Source of the DNA: Loripinus fragilis
Lineage: Eukaryota; Mollusca; Bivalvia; Lucinida; Lucinidae
Direction of reading: 5' to 3'
NCBI GenBank assembly: GCA_964019695.1
Contig: OZ026515.1
Coordinates: forward strand, 143,600,152-143,664,151
DNA length: 64,000 nt
Both the position numbers and the translations under genes were made by a program. Below, piece after piece: positions 49,412 through 60,738 of this stretch; position 1 is the stretch's first letter, and each line of letters starts with the position of its first letter. Under the pieces are notes generated by a model, which was given only the letters and a program-made list of their open reading frames with translations, was not told where the DNA came from and searched no databases.

Positions 49412-51100
49412 TCTGAAATGCCTCCATAAAGGTGCTCTCACCAAATTTCCAAAAAAAAAGTTTTTTTATAAAGGCGCATACAGTCTCACTATACTGCTCT
49501 TGCAGAAGGTAGTGGGTCAAGTAGGCTTGAAGTCAAGTCGGCCCCTGAGTCAACTCGGCCCAGTGTATTTTCAGAGCATTCAGCTACATATATGATAAAT
49601 GGTTTGTTTTGCATAATCTTTTGGACTAAATCACAGATGAATATTAAACAATTATTGACAAACATTGCAATTAAGCTCTTAATTGATCGAATTAAGGGCT
49701 AACTTGCCACTTGATTTGGTATAAATGGCTGTCTTGAACTTAATGAAAGTTTTCACACTTTGTCAAGCACTGACTTCCCATACCTTGCAAACAAGACAAG
49801 TATCGTTTATTTAACATTATTGAATCAGTAAAAGCGGCGATTGCGAATACATGTCTGAATGTCTGATCAAAGTAATTTGGCCTAACATGAAAGGTACCAC
49901 TAACTTTTCTCCCTTGTTTAAAAGAATAAGTATAAGCGATGCAAAATATATTTCTTGTCCGCTCTCATATCATTATTGCTTCTTGGAGACTATATTCTCT
50001 TTGTTTTTCATCTTCCTCATGCTACCCTTGGCCTTATGAAGTCGGGCCCGTTGAGTATTAAATATAAACAAGATAGGACCAAACATTATTCCCTCAAACC
50101 AGGCCGAGATGACGCAGAGTTGACAAAGGCCAACTTAACTCAGGCCAAATTGACCTAAGGCCGAGTTGACCCACATTCTTGCAGAATGCAAGAGAAGTGA
50201 GAACGATCTAATGTTCTAATGTACAACATGTTAACGTTGGTTCCCTCCAAACTGCCAGGAAAACAAAATGAATGCTTGTCAGTTAAAGCATTCAAGAACT
50301 GTAAAATGTCTGGAATGTGGATCAAAATGAAAAATAAATGCTATACATGTATATATCTTATTAGTTTAGGCTCTTATCAAATGCATGCAATTATTATTCA
50401 TCTGGCAACTAGTTTTGATTCATTTCCTCTTGAACTTTACGGATATATCACGGAATAATGTCACGAAACTTTTTAGGCATATCACGGATATCTTTCACTG
50501 ACCCACTGATTCATGGAACTTGTCACGGAACAATAATGGTTAATCTCTTGGATTTTTCACAGATTGACGGAAAACATGGAACTTTCCTCTGGTAAAACTG
50601 TACAATAATGGATGTTTTAAGCTTAAAATATGCACATATATTCAAAAATACAAAACTCTCCGCCCATTTCATATATAAAAGATGTTTTCAGTGATTTCTG
50701 TGAATCTGTGTTTTGTCATGGGAGGTCTATGTATACTGGGTCCGAGCAATCCTTGAGTATGGGATGCATGGTCTACCGTCTTTCTTTTTTTTCTTTCTCT
50801 AAATACTGCCAGACCCTCTTTCGAGTATTATCGGCAGGTGTACTTTGTACACTCCAGGTTGTAGGATGAAACCCTTCAAGTAACCATATCTAAATTACCG
50901 TAGGGAGTTAACGTCCCGATCCGAAGGGCAATGCACTTATCTAGTATCATCCCTGAAAAGAGACACCAAAATTTTCCTCACTGTCTCTAAAACTTTCCAA
51001 GAATGCAATTTGAATGGTTGTGTGTGTCATGTGTTCCTTTAAATTTTAGATCCAGTCACTGGTGCAACTGGCCCTGGGTCCTAAACTGCAAAAATTCAAT
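49412..51100. repeat. Intergenic DNA with an inverted-repeat element
   Basis: About 49495-50195: GCAGAAGGTAGTGGGTCAAG with GTCAACTCGGCC at the left pairs with GGCCGAGTTGACCCACATTC and TTGCAGAATGCAAGAG at the right. 50430-50590 carries ATCACGGA motifs like 46750. Otherwise no gene seen. Confidence 0.6.
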
Positions 51101-51474
51101 TACGCATAACTGCCGTGTATTACAATATGGACACGACTGTCAAGCGTAAATAAATATACAGACGACAATCATATCAATTATATCAAAAATTCTTTCTCGT
51201 CAAATAACATAATACGGTAGTGTTGATCTTGGATGGGGTCGAATAAAAAGTACACTTGCTTGTCTTGCGTGTATAGAAAATCTTCTCGTGATTGCCAAAG
51301 GGCTTGCCACCGCTGATAAAACGGTTCGCTTTGAAAATGTCAAGGAGGCAGACATCTTACTAAGGGAAATAACTCTAGTGACTTAGATTTGAGAAATACC
51401 GTCCCTTAACCGGCTTGACAAGGTCAAGGCCACTTTCTTTCGCTTTGATACAAGGTCACTTGCAAATCGCCAAA
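51101..51474 (+). promoter_or_regulatory. Probable PGAM promoter and 5' UTR region
   Basis: By position this holds the promoter and 5' leader of PGAM; I see no clear TATA box. The bases before the start (GCCAAAATGTCG) have A at -3, a good animal start context. An in-frame TTG-initiated extension from 51415 exists but ATG at 51475 matches the family's N-terminus. Confidence 0.5.
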
Positions 51475-51606
51475 ATGTCGAAAAAGTATCAAGTTGTGTT
51501 CCTCCGTCACGGAGAGAGTGAATGGAACAGAGAAAACAAATTTACCGGCTGGTACGACGCCGACTTATCGGATACTGGAGTAGCCGAGGCCAAAAATGCA
51601 GGGAAG
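51475..51606 (+). CDS. PGAM: PGAM exon 1
   Basis: 44 codons, [20 protein letters not shown] then [20 protein letters not shown] and NAGK. Donor GTGTGT (non-consensus +3 G/T mix but plausible). Carries the phosphohistidine residue. Confidence 0.95.
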
Positions 51607-54600
51607 GTGTGTTGCTGATTTTCTTTTGACAAGTTTTTGTCTCCTACTTTGTCTTTCTATGGGAACATTTCATGTATTCATTGTGTGGTAGAGCAAGCCG
51701 GCTTTTATGGCCACGCGGTTGAGTGTCTGATTTCGGACCTGGGGGTCGGAACGCAGGGTGCCAAATGTAACAGTTGGTAAAAAGGTTATTCAACTTTGTC
51801 CCGTATTTGGATTGACACACAAACTGCAAGTCTCTCACACATTTATTCCTCATTCCATTTTGGATATATGTCCGTTTTTTCAACAGTTTTGTTCGATATC
51901 TAGGCCCAACAGTGTAAGTTTTATGCATCGATGATGAAAGTAAGAAAGGTGGCAAAGATCAGGAATCAATACAATCAAGTACCACACCTGACCCAGGATA
52001 CGAGTTCTCGGAAACGCCGAACCAGGTGTATTTTTATGCCAACTTTTGGGTTTGTACGCATACATTTTCTGATGGGGATTCTAATATACGCCAATTTTTT
52101 TTTCTGATGACGCGTCTCAAACTCCTTAAAAACACCTGAAGACGACAGCGGGAGTCAAAATTTGGCTTCCGCCACAAAAGATCGCCACGAATCTGATGCC
52201 CCAGGGTTTGTCATAAAATGTCCAGTCATCCGAAGGCAGTAGGCGTGATCTCATTTAGCTCTCGACCAATCAGAACGTCACACAGCGACTGCGCCTTTAT
52301 TGACAGGACAACAGTTACGCCTTGCAAATTTGAGAAGCATGTGGTCGATTGGTTTTAACTTTTCTGAGTGCGTGAAAAGACAAATGATAGTCGCACATTC
52401 GTGACTGTCTGTCTCAATCAAATCTTGAAATGTTTCTTACTTTCTTGAAAACATGAAATTGCTTCCACAGCTCGAGTTCCACTGACGGTGGTTGATAAAA
52501 TAATAAATAAGATTTGCTGAAGACATTGATCGGTAAACCAAATAGGATAACGTCCGATAAGGCAACGTTCTGAATGAAGCGTCATTAGCAACAAATGAGT
52601 GATGCAATCAATTATCGGCATTTTTTTCCATCCAATAAACTATTCTTAGGGTATTAAATGCAAACAAATGACTTTCAGCAAGAAAACCCGTTCATTTTAA
52701 ACCATTGAAATCATCTCGCACGTAGGTAGGAAATCAAAATAATCATCTTAATTTTGGAACAATCGCCGTCGACTAGATGCACAAAAAGCACGCAAATGAT
52801 TGAACTAGATCTATACATCTGCAAAAAATCTATCTGTCTGTCGGTTTGTCTGTATGTCTGCTTGTAAATGAATAAAACAACTACATGTATCAATAGTATA
52901 AGCTTTTCATTTTTAAGGCCAAACATAAAAATATGTGTTTCATGATACATGAAATTTTAAAATATGAAAATGTTTTTATTTTGATGGAGAAGATGGGAAA
53001 ACAATATAGCCAAACCCCTTTTGAAATCCCCAACAATGTTTAGAAAATATTGTGTAGGGGTTGGGGAAGAGGGGGATTTAAGTTTGTTACGGTAACCCGA
53101 TACAAACTTTTATTTTTGGTCTAAAATCTTTTTTGTTCACAGCTAGTCCTCACAAGGATTTTGAAATTGCCATTTTGCAGGATAAAAGACATTACATCCG
53201 TAAATAAAACTTTTCATATTTCGGCTAAAATTAAAAACTCCAACTTTTCCGGGTCAACTCCAATTTTTCAATTTTGACTCCAACTTTTTCCGGAGATGGA
53301 TTCTGTGAATCCTGTTTTCAAAATCCTAGTGAGAACTCTGAGGATACCACATGGAAAGTGACAAAAACACAAGCATCACAAACAAGAGCCAAGAGGTCAG
53401 CCCTTTCCCAGCAGGTGACCACAAGGCAGCAATGAACAGACGCGAAAGCATGACAAACACAAGACAAATAACAAAAATGATCCACAAAAGAAGTACCGCC
53501 TTGGAATGGTCATTAAAAATATTTTACTGGAGGGCTTAAACCGGTTTCATGGCGCCCCAACCGCACCCTTAGTTCAGATGTGGATCAAGACACATAGATG
53601 TTTGGTTTCCATGAAAGACCCCTAACTTATCCATGCATCATCTCCTAGAGCATATAAATCAAGATATAAAAAGGGAATAAAGCAAAGATAAGGACTCAAC
53701 AGTACACTGAATAACGGAGCAAAAGAAATCCAAGGTAAACCTCCAATCTACCTGATGCGCAGAGGCTTTTACTATAAAGTTTTATGGCCTGACTTGAATA
53801 ATATCTGATGAGATAACGGTCAAAGCGCAGCTTTAAAAAAATCGTTCAAGCTGCAGGAAAACAAGTTCCCGCATATGTTTTTGCTGAATAAAAAAAAACC
53901 CGCCCTGACGCATCTGTTTCTCAAAAAAGTGGCCTGAGAAACAATTCAAGATTTTTTGGGGGACCTAAATGAAACTTCATATTTCCGATTATTTTTGGCT
54001 AAAACTAAAGACTCCAAGTATTCCAGGTCAAATCCAATTTTTCAAATTTGATTCCAATTTTTCGAGGGATGGATTCTATAACTCCTGTTTTCAAAATCCT
54101 AGTGAGAACTCTGGTAGGAGACACTAGCAGGTAAAGAGTTAACTTCCCTTTTCTTTTCTCAGATGTTGAAGGAGAAAAACTTTACGTTTGACATTGCCTA
54201 CACGAGTGTATTAAAACGTGCCATCAAGACACTGTACCTTACCCAAGAAGAGATGGATCTTCACTGGATCCCTGTAATAAGACACTGGAGATTGAATGAA
54301 AGACATTATGGTGGCCTACAGGGCTTGAACAAATCAGAAACAGCAGCCAAGCATGGAGATGCCCAGGTTAAGGTATGTAGTATGTAGCCTAGGAATTTTG
54401 TATGCATAGATTAGGCCAAATAAACAATAATAGGGTAGCCCTACCCTACCTAAATTTACTGGTGAAACATAGAATTTTTTTCAGGTTTTCTGGTAAAAAC
54501 TTAATTTTATGCATTTTTCAAAATGCATAAAGTAATATTATTTCCAGAAAAAAAAAATTAAAAAAATATGTATGCCTATAGTATACCTTACCTAAAATGT

Positions 54601-57600
54601 TCATACCTGCTTATTTTTTATCTTGTTAACCAAAATTTTGAGCAGAAGTGTAGATTAGCAAAACTTGATACTTGCCTAGTGACAAGTATATAACTGTAAT
54701 GTATACATACTTTTCCAAAGTAAATTTGACTTGTTTCAAAGAACAGATGATGCACAAAGAAATTAGCATTACCCTAACTGTGCTGATTGCTGCAACCTTA
54801 TGTAACATTTTTGAAAACAGTATGAAATCAGATATATTACTCAATTTAAAACAGTGTAGATCCAGACCAGCTGGTTTCTGAAGAAGCCTGATCTACAGGT
54901 ATGTTAATCCAATTAGACTACACTTTCCTGGCCACCAGGACAAGGGTCCACACTGTTTTCCGTACAACATGTGAGTTGATAATAATCAAACCATGGAACC
55001 AGATTGTTTGACAATCTGACTACATCATATCAATTTATTCAGCATGTAATATTAAGGATAAACCAATATGACACCATGAATGTGGTTACTTTCATAGGTT
55101 TAGATGAACAAAAAATTTCAGCGTAAAATTGTAAATATTTTCTTACCCATTATTTTCAGCATGTGTTTTGGGTGCTCAAAAGAACCGTCTCATTGAGACG
55201 GCTCTTTTGAGTACCCACAACATATGTTTGGTTGAGAAATAAGAAAATTATTTTTCTGGTAGGCACTCTTAACTAAAGGCCTGTACTTTGTAAGAACAGA
55301 TTTAAATCAACTTAATATACTTGTCCCAGGACAAGTAAATATAATAGTTTACCACACCCTTTTGAGTGATAAATTTAACAAAAGAAAGTCTTCATTTTGG
55401 GTACTGAAAAGAATCATCCCATTGCTTTGATTACCAGTATATTGTGTTGTGAATTTACTAGGTATATTTAGATTGATAGATAAGAATGTCAACCTTAAGC
55501 CTGCTGAACCAGGGTATATACTGTTTATAAAACAGTGAAGATTCAGGTCAGCTGACTTCTGAGAAGCCAGAAACCATCTGATCCGAATTCTCACTTTTCT
55601 GCTCTGCTTGTAAATATATGCTGATCTCTGGAATCCTGCAATTTTATTGGATAAAAACTTGTGGGGCGTGTAGTTATGTAGATATATCCGACATGGTAAG
55701 GGTTATAACTTAAATTATCCTCTCTTATTTAGCTGTGGGATTTCACTAAAACAAAACTTTTTAGCGTAAAATTCTAAGTATTTTCTAACCCATCTGTTAT
55801 CAGTATTAACATATGTTTTGGGTGCTCAAAAGAACCTCGTCAAGACGGTTCTTTTGAGTACCCACAACATTTGTTTTGGTTCAGAAATAAGAAAATTAAT
55901 TTTTTGGTACACACTCTTAACTAAAGGCCTGACTAAAAAATTACTATTTCAGATTTGGAGAAGATCCTATGATATCCCACCCCACCACTTGAACCATCAT
56001 ATCAACACTCTTAACTATAGGCCTAACTAAAAAATGTACTATTTCAGATTTGGAGAAGATCGTATGATATCCCACCCCACCACTTGAACCATCATATCAA
56101 CACTCTTAACTATAGGCCTAACTAATAAATGTACTATTTCAGATTTGGAGAAGATCGTATGATATCCCACCCCCACCACTTGAACCATCAGATCCTAGAT
56201 CAGCTGTGAGAGAGCCAAAATATTCAGTAAGTTTTATGTGATGATGTAGTCTCTGACATTTTCATTTCTGAATTTATACCACAGGTTTAGATAAACAAAA
56301 AATTTCAGCATAAAATTGTAAATATTTTCTTACTCATAATATAAGTATATGTTATGGGTGCTCAAAAGAACCGTCTCATTGAGGCGGTTCTTTTGAGTAC
56401 CCACAACATATGTTTTGGTTGAGAAATAAGAAAATTATTTTCTGGTACGCACTCTTAACTAAAGGCCTGTATACAGCATGTTTTCTGAATATAAAATAGA
56501 ACTTTATGAGTAAAAGTTCTCAGGAAGATTCCTGAATTCAGGATTTTGTAATAACTTTGTAAAATTCCAGGGTAAAAGATAAGGAAGCCACAACATGACC
56601 ATGTTATATCGGAATCTGTGTTACAACAAGGTGTGTTATAAAGGGACAGCACTGTACTATCTGATTTTGTTTTGATGACTATAAAAGTATTTATTTGCCT
56701 TTCAAGACCAATCATAATACAGTGTATTAGAGGTTTTTTGTGTAAGTGATATGGTCGTACCAAGATGAAGATCAAAAGTTATGGTTCCACCACAGGATCA
56801 AATTTAGTACTTGCTTTAAGAATAATGCTTGCAGTTTTCCAAAAAGCAAATAGAAATTTCCATAACATTTACTATGCTATGTATTCTCTGGCACATCAAC
56901 CAAATAATGTAACATAACATAACTGCATGGCTGTAGATTTGAAAAAGCTGGCTGATAAAGATCCTCGCTGTTGGCAAGGTAAAAACGGGTTAAGAAAGGT
57001 AAAAATAGTAGAAATAAACCTTTGACGCACAATCAATTCATGCTGATTAAATATGTTTAATTTTCTAATTAGCAATATAATTTTAAAAAAAGTAGAGTTC
57101 ATTTTCAGTGAATAATTGCAACATTTAGCATAAAGTGAGAAAAATAATCACTTGCTATTTTTAGCAAGTGATTAAAAGTCATTAGTCCCTGCACCTAAAT
57201 TCAACAGTGGTTTTGAAGACATAAATGTAGGGAAGCAATATGTTTGGACCTTTTGTGACAGCTTTAAACCCTCTCTTGACTGGAAAGCCAAAATAATAAA
57301 TTGACAGTGTAGACTATGATGAGCTACCCCAAAGCATATCGTTAGGGTCTGCAATGAATGCTATTATGAAAACAATCTTTAGGTTTTCAGAACAATACAA
57401 TAATTGTAAAACTCATAAATTGTAGTCTCTGACACCTAAAATTGTTTAATGGACTACCCAACCTCATTGTATCAAACTGGATGAGAAACTTCAAGGTGTT
57501 TAAAGGTGATTTTTGCCATTGTATAATGCAGTTTCATAGGTCTAGATATTAACAAAATGTTTGTGTGTAAAATTGTGAATATTTTCTTACCAATCCGTTT

Positions 57601-60480
57601 TTTTAATGTGTTTTGGGTGCTCAAAAGAACTGTCTCATTGAGACAGTTCTTTTGAGTACCCACAACATACATATGATAAGATAATCATTTTTGACTACAT
57701 ATTCTTAACTAAAGGCCTGAGTTTAATTGTGTTGTAGCAATATGATGCCAGTGTTGTACCAATGTGTGAATGTCTCAAGGATACAGTAGAGAGAGCGTTG
57801 CCCTACTGGCATGATGTCATTGTACCATCTATCAAGGTAAGTCTTGAATAGACGTTTCCGAATCACGCCGAGATTGTCACTCAAAAGTGACATGATAGTG
57901 TATAACTGACCAATGTAACGACGGCATACATCATGTGACATGGTCCACAAACAAATCGCATGTGTTCAATCACCCACATTTAAATTGAGGTTTACCTTAC
58001 AGTTAGTGGATGTAACTATTTGCATGCTATGTAATTTTTAGCCCACCAGTGATCCTATGATGTCTGTCTGTCTTCCGTCAGTTCGTCCGTCAACAATTTC
58101 TTCAAAACAACATCAGTCCTCCTAACCACTAGGCTTAATTTAACCAAACTTCACAGGAATGCTCCTTAGGTGGCCCCCTTTCAAATTTGTTCAAATAATT
58201 TAATTCCATGCAGTATTCTGGTTGCCATGGCAACCAAAAGGAAAATCTTCTTGTCAAAAAGTATTAGTCAGATTTCAAAACAATTTGGTACAAATGGTCC
58301 TTGGGTGACCCTCTACCAAAGTTGTTCAAATTATTATGATTGGTTGAAAAACATGGCCCCCAGGGGGCGTGGTCCACTTTTCCTTTGTTCATAATGTAGT
58401 AATCTTGTAAGGGAGACAAATGTAGCTGTCTTGTTTGTAGACAGTTTTCCCTTGATTCTAGGTAGAATTCTGCATTCTGATGGATTTTCCCATAAAAAAT
58501 GTACATATAGCTTCAATAAGGATGGCATCATAGGATTATCCGTTTTATGTTTTGATGAGCCACAGGTAGACTTTCCTTGTGAATATGTAATTCAATCTCT
58601 GAATATTGCAGTTATTATAGCAAACAGTGCAGACCCTGATGAAATGTAGCATTATGCTGCATTTCATCTGGGTCTTCACTGTTTGCCATACTACCCTTTT
58701 AGGGGTTTCCAGTATCCATTATCAGACAAGTTCAGTCAAGTTATGCCCCTGGGGCCAAAAGTTGCCCTTCCTGTGGGTCACATGTTTTACATATGCTTAT
58801 AAAGGGAAAACTTAAAAAAAAAAAGAATCTTCCTGTCCGAAACCACTAGACCTAAAGCCTTGATATATTATGTTTGTAGCATCATCTAGTGAACCACTAC
58901 CAAGTTTGTTCAAACTATGCCTCTGGGGGCCAAAAATGGCCCCGCCACAGAGGTCACAGGTTTTACTCAGACTTATATAAAGATAAGTTGAGGTTCTAAA
59001 TTCAGTTAATTTTGTCAACATAACCCATGTGAACTGCTGATCTATCAAAATTCAAAGCTGGACTTTGAGAGGAGCTATGCTTTCCTATACCTTTTAAACA
59101 GTCATTCTCAGGTGAGCGACCCAGGGGCCTCTTGTTCATGCTTTTGTTGTCTTCTGCTGACTTTGTTCGAAATTAACTTTTTCAAAAAAAAATTCAGGAG
59201 CACCAACAAGTGTCAAATGATTTGGATCCAGATCAGGACCGACAGTCTGGGTCCAAACTGTTTGTTAAGGTAATCAGCAGATAACAAAAGTGATGCTAGC
59301 AAGAAAAGGGATATTGATGTGATAATGGTGCTTATCATATTGGCATTCAGTGGAGCCACGTGTCTAGTTTTGTGTCTCAATCTCTGTCTATTTTAACCCT
59401 TAAAGCGCCACCTATAATTTGCAGCAGACGACAATTTAAAATTTTACCGCGTTTTCAAATAACCAATAAGGCATGATATTTCATGAGAATCGTCTGCTGG
59501 CAGACGATTCTCATGTAATATCATACCTTATTTTTGTTGAAAATTGGGAAAAATGTCGCAAAATTTGTCGTCTGCTGCAGTAGTGATTGGCGCTTCAAGG
59601 GTTAATACATGCAGAGCACAGTGGACCAGTTGGTAGAGCTTTAGATTGGAGATAGAAGGGTTACTAGTTTGAGACTCAACATAGTCACTGTGTTTTGTCC
59701 TTGAGCAAGACATGTTATCCGCTGCTTAGTTATGGTTCAACCCAGGAAATTGCCCCGATTTGACTGAAAAATTGTTAACTGGGACATAAAGCATCAACAC
59801 AAACACTGTTGTATATTAGTGCATATCACAAATGCTACACGCTTTTTCATTGGGCATCATGTGAAGGTCACTATCCTGCGATAGATGCACGAGTGGGCAC
59901 TATCACGTAATATGGACCAGTCGGTACCAAGTTATAGTGCCCACTACGGAGATGAACGGAAAAGTGTTATGGAAAATGACAATTACTTTACTAGTTTTAC
60001 TTCGGCTTGTCGCTCTGTTGAGAGATGGGGAAACCAGCCAAACCAACAACACATCCTTCACCTTTGAGCTGTCGTTTGATTGTTGTGAAACTTTCAGAGT
60101 TTTAGTTTCTCAAACTTACTGTGATATTTTCCTGCCGTTTAGCCAGTCAATGCACTAAAAGCAATAGAAACCTAAGCTGAGGGCACTATCAAGGTTTATG
60201 GACTGCCTGAGGGCCAGGGCCTGGACCGCCGGGTTGATATGGCCCTCGACTGCGGATTGGGCCATATCAACCATATGTTAAAACTGATTGGTAAGAAAAT
60301 ATTTACAGTTTAACACTCAAAAATATTGTTTATCTAAACTTGTGTCTTAATACAAAGGGTTTGTTTTTCAGGCTGGTCAGAAGGTACTTATTGCAGCCCA
60401 TGGTAACAGTCTGCGAGCTCTTGTGAAATACTTAGACAATGTAGATGATGCTGACATAACAGAACTTAATATTCCTACTG
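51475..60480 (+). CDS. PGAM: Cofactor-dependent phosphoglycerate mutase, five exons, last exon missing
   Basis: Coding exons 51475-51606, 54163-54372, 56143-56226, 57738-57836 and 60372-60480: 634 nt, about 211 residues, against about 250 in animals. The enzyme interconverts 3- and 2-phosphoglycerate in cytosolic glycolysis using 2,3-bisphosphoglycerate. Visible blocks: [10 protein letters not shown] (catalytic His), [22 protein letters not shown] (substrate Arg), [15 protein letters not shown] (catalytic Glu), [12 protein letters not shown], and [17 protein letters not shown] (second His). All introns are GT-AG; the first four junctions are phase 0 and the last exon seen ends in phase 1 after NIPT. 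The expected IPIVYELD-like terminal exon was searched for to 64000 and not found. It therefore probably lies beyond the window. Length and motifs fit the dimeric animal PGAM; the divergent residues are in the [19 protein letters not shown] stretch. Confidence 0.96.
51607..54162. repeat. PGAM intron 1, repeat-bearing
   Basis: 51685-51770 looks like a SINE head (GGCCACGCGGTTGAGTGTCT). 53130-53340 and 53960-54110 are two copies of one repeat (TCCTGTTTTCAAAATCCTAG). 53390-53760 is an inverted relative of 6760-6910 and 8330-8460. 51780-53100 shows nothing recognised. Confidence 0.6.
54163..54372 (+). CDS. PGAM: PGAM exon 2
   Basis: 70 codons after [54 protein letters not shown] and [20 protein letters not shown] through AQVK. 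Donor GTATGT. Confidence 0.96.
54400..55095. repeat. PGAM intron 2, dispersed repeats
   Basis: 54425-54620 matches 15150-15350 (TAAATTTACTGGTGAAACAT). 54850-54960 is a decayed palindrome (CAGTGTAGATCCAGACCAG with TCCACACTG). Confidence 0.6.
55096..55288. mobile_element. Hairpin MITE in PGAM intron 2
   Basis: AGGTTTAGATGAACAAAAAA, AAGAACCGTCTCATTGAGAC, CTCTTAACTAAAGGCCTG. Well preserved. Confidence 0.88.
55745..55932. mobile_element. Hairpin MITE abutting PGAM exon 3 copies
   Basis: Left end decayed (TTCACTAAAACAAAACTTTT), centre AAGAACCTCGTCAAGACGGT, right end CTCTTAACTAAAGGCCTG about 20 nt before the first exon-3 acceptor. Its right terminus is included in each 95-bp exon-copy unit. Confidence 0.82.
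55953..56142 (+). pseudogene. Two partial, frameshifted copies of PGAM exon 3 with intact acceptors
   Basis: Copies begin at 55953 and 56048 after ACTATTTCAG, 95 bp apart and 95 bp before the real exon at 56143. Each carries about 43 bp of the exon, lacks one C (CCACCCCACC) and then runs into intron. Use of either acceptor gives [16 protein letters not shown] and a stop after NYRPN or a similar tail. Confidence 0.92.
56143..56226 (+). CDS. PGAM: PGAM exon 3 (functional copy)
   Basis: 28 codons, [20 protein letters not shown] then AVREPKYS, donor GTAAGT. This is the only one of three copies with CCACCCCCACC intact and with the rest of the exon and its donor. Confidence 0.94.
56281..56472. mobile_element. 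Hairpin MITE in PGAM intron 3
   Basis: CAGGTTTAGATAAACAAAAA, AAGAACCGTCTCATTGAGGC, CTTAACTAAAGGCCTG. Confidence 0.87.
56473..57536. other. PGAM intron 3, nothing recognised
   Basis: AT-rich DNA with a small hairpin near 57140-57172 (AATCACTTGCTATTTTTAGC and TAGCAAGTGATT). Confidence 0.5.
57537..57719. mobile_element. Hairpin MITE just upstream of PGAM exon 4
   Basis: AGGTCTAGATATTAAC, AAGAACTGTCTCATTGAGAC, CTTAACTAAAGGCCTG ending at 57719. Confidence 0.87.
57738..57836 (+). CDS. PGAM: PGAM exon 4
   Basis: 33 codons, [20 protein letters not shown] then [13 protein letters not shown], donor GTAAGT. A hairpin MITE ends at 57719, 18 nt before the exon. Confidence 0.94.
57837..59145. repeat. 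PGAM intron 4, GCCCACCAG...GGTGAGCGACC repeat
   Basis: 58040-59135 begins GCCCACCAGTGATCCTATGA and ends CTCAGGTGAGCGACCCAGGG, with repeated TGTTCAAA/GGTGACCCTCTACCAAAG/ATGGCCCCCAGGGGGC blocks (two to three diverged units). 58610-58690 is a palindrome (TGAAATGTAGCATTATGCTG) inserted within. Confidence 0.7.
59210..59280. repeat. GATCAGG hairpin
   Basis: TTTGGATCCAGATCAGGACC with GTCTGGGTCCAAACTGTTTG: relative of 15735-15815 and 24030-24100. Confidence 0.65.
59397..59601. mobile_element. TTAA-site palindromic MITE
   Basis: TTAA at 59393-59396 and 59602-59605. CCCTTAAAGCGCCACC and ATTGGCGCTTCAAGGG are inverted ends. The centre is a perfect palindrome around ATCGTCTGCTGGCAGACGAT. Confidence 0.9.
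59610..59803 (+). mobile_element. SINE-A, diverged
   Basis: GAGCACAGTGGACCAGTTGG head, TTGTCCTTGAGCAAGACATG body, GGGACATAAAGCATCAACAC tail. Confidence 0.8.
59804..60371. repeat. PGAM intron 4 end, repeat fragments
   Basis: 59815-59920 resembles 550-640. 60205-60270 is a palindrome (GGTTGATATGGCCCTCGACT with GGGCCATATCAACC). 60285-60342 is a hairpin-MITE end (GGTAAGAAAATATTTACAGT ... TTTATCTAAACTTG) about 25-30 nt from the exon 5 acceptor. Confidence 0.65.
60372..60480 (+). CDS. PGAM: PGAM exon 5
   Basis: [20 protein letters not shown] then [16 protein letters not shown] plus one base. Acceptor TTTGTTTTTCAG, donor GTAAGA. Contains the second catalytic His (AHGNS). Confidence 0.95.
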
Positions 60481-60525
60481 GTAAGAATAGCTTTACTTAA
60501 CTCTTGTACTGCTGAACTCGGCTTT

Positions 60526-60738
60526 GAGCCAGTGCATGAGATTTCCAACAATGTTGTATGTGCGACCAGCAAAGTCTCAGATCAGTCTGCACATACGCGC
60601 AGTCTGATCAGAGCCTTTGCTTGTCGCCTGAATATTATATGACTGTTAAGCTACTGCTGGAACATCATTTGGAGTTTCTAAGCTTATAGACGGATGGCTG
60701 AGAATAGGTTTGCCCCCCCCCCCCCCCCCCCCCCCCCC
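60526..60738. repeat. GAGCC-family MITE fragment ending in poly-C
   Basis: GAGCCAGTGCATGAGATTTC through GTTTCTAAGCTTATAG; the right third is replaced by a run of 26 C at 60713-60738. Confidence 0.78.

Noticed and set aside
51415..51474. Upstream TTG start extending PGAM
   Set aside because: The PGAM family begins near the RHGES block; ATG at 51475 has good context and matches family length. TTG starts are rare in animals.
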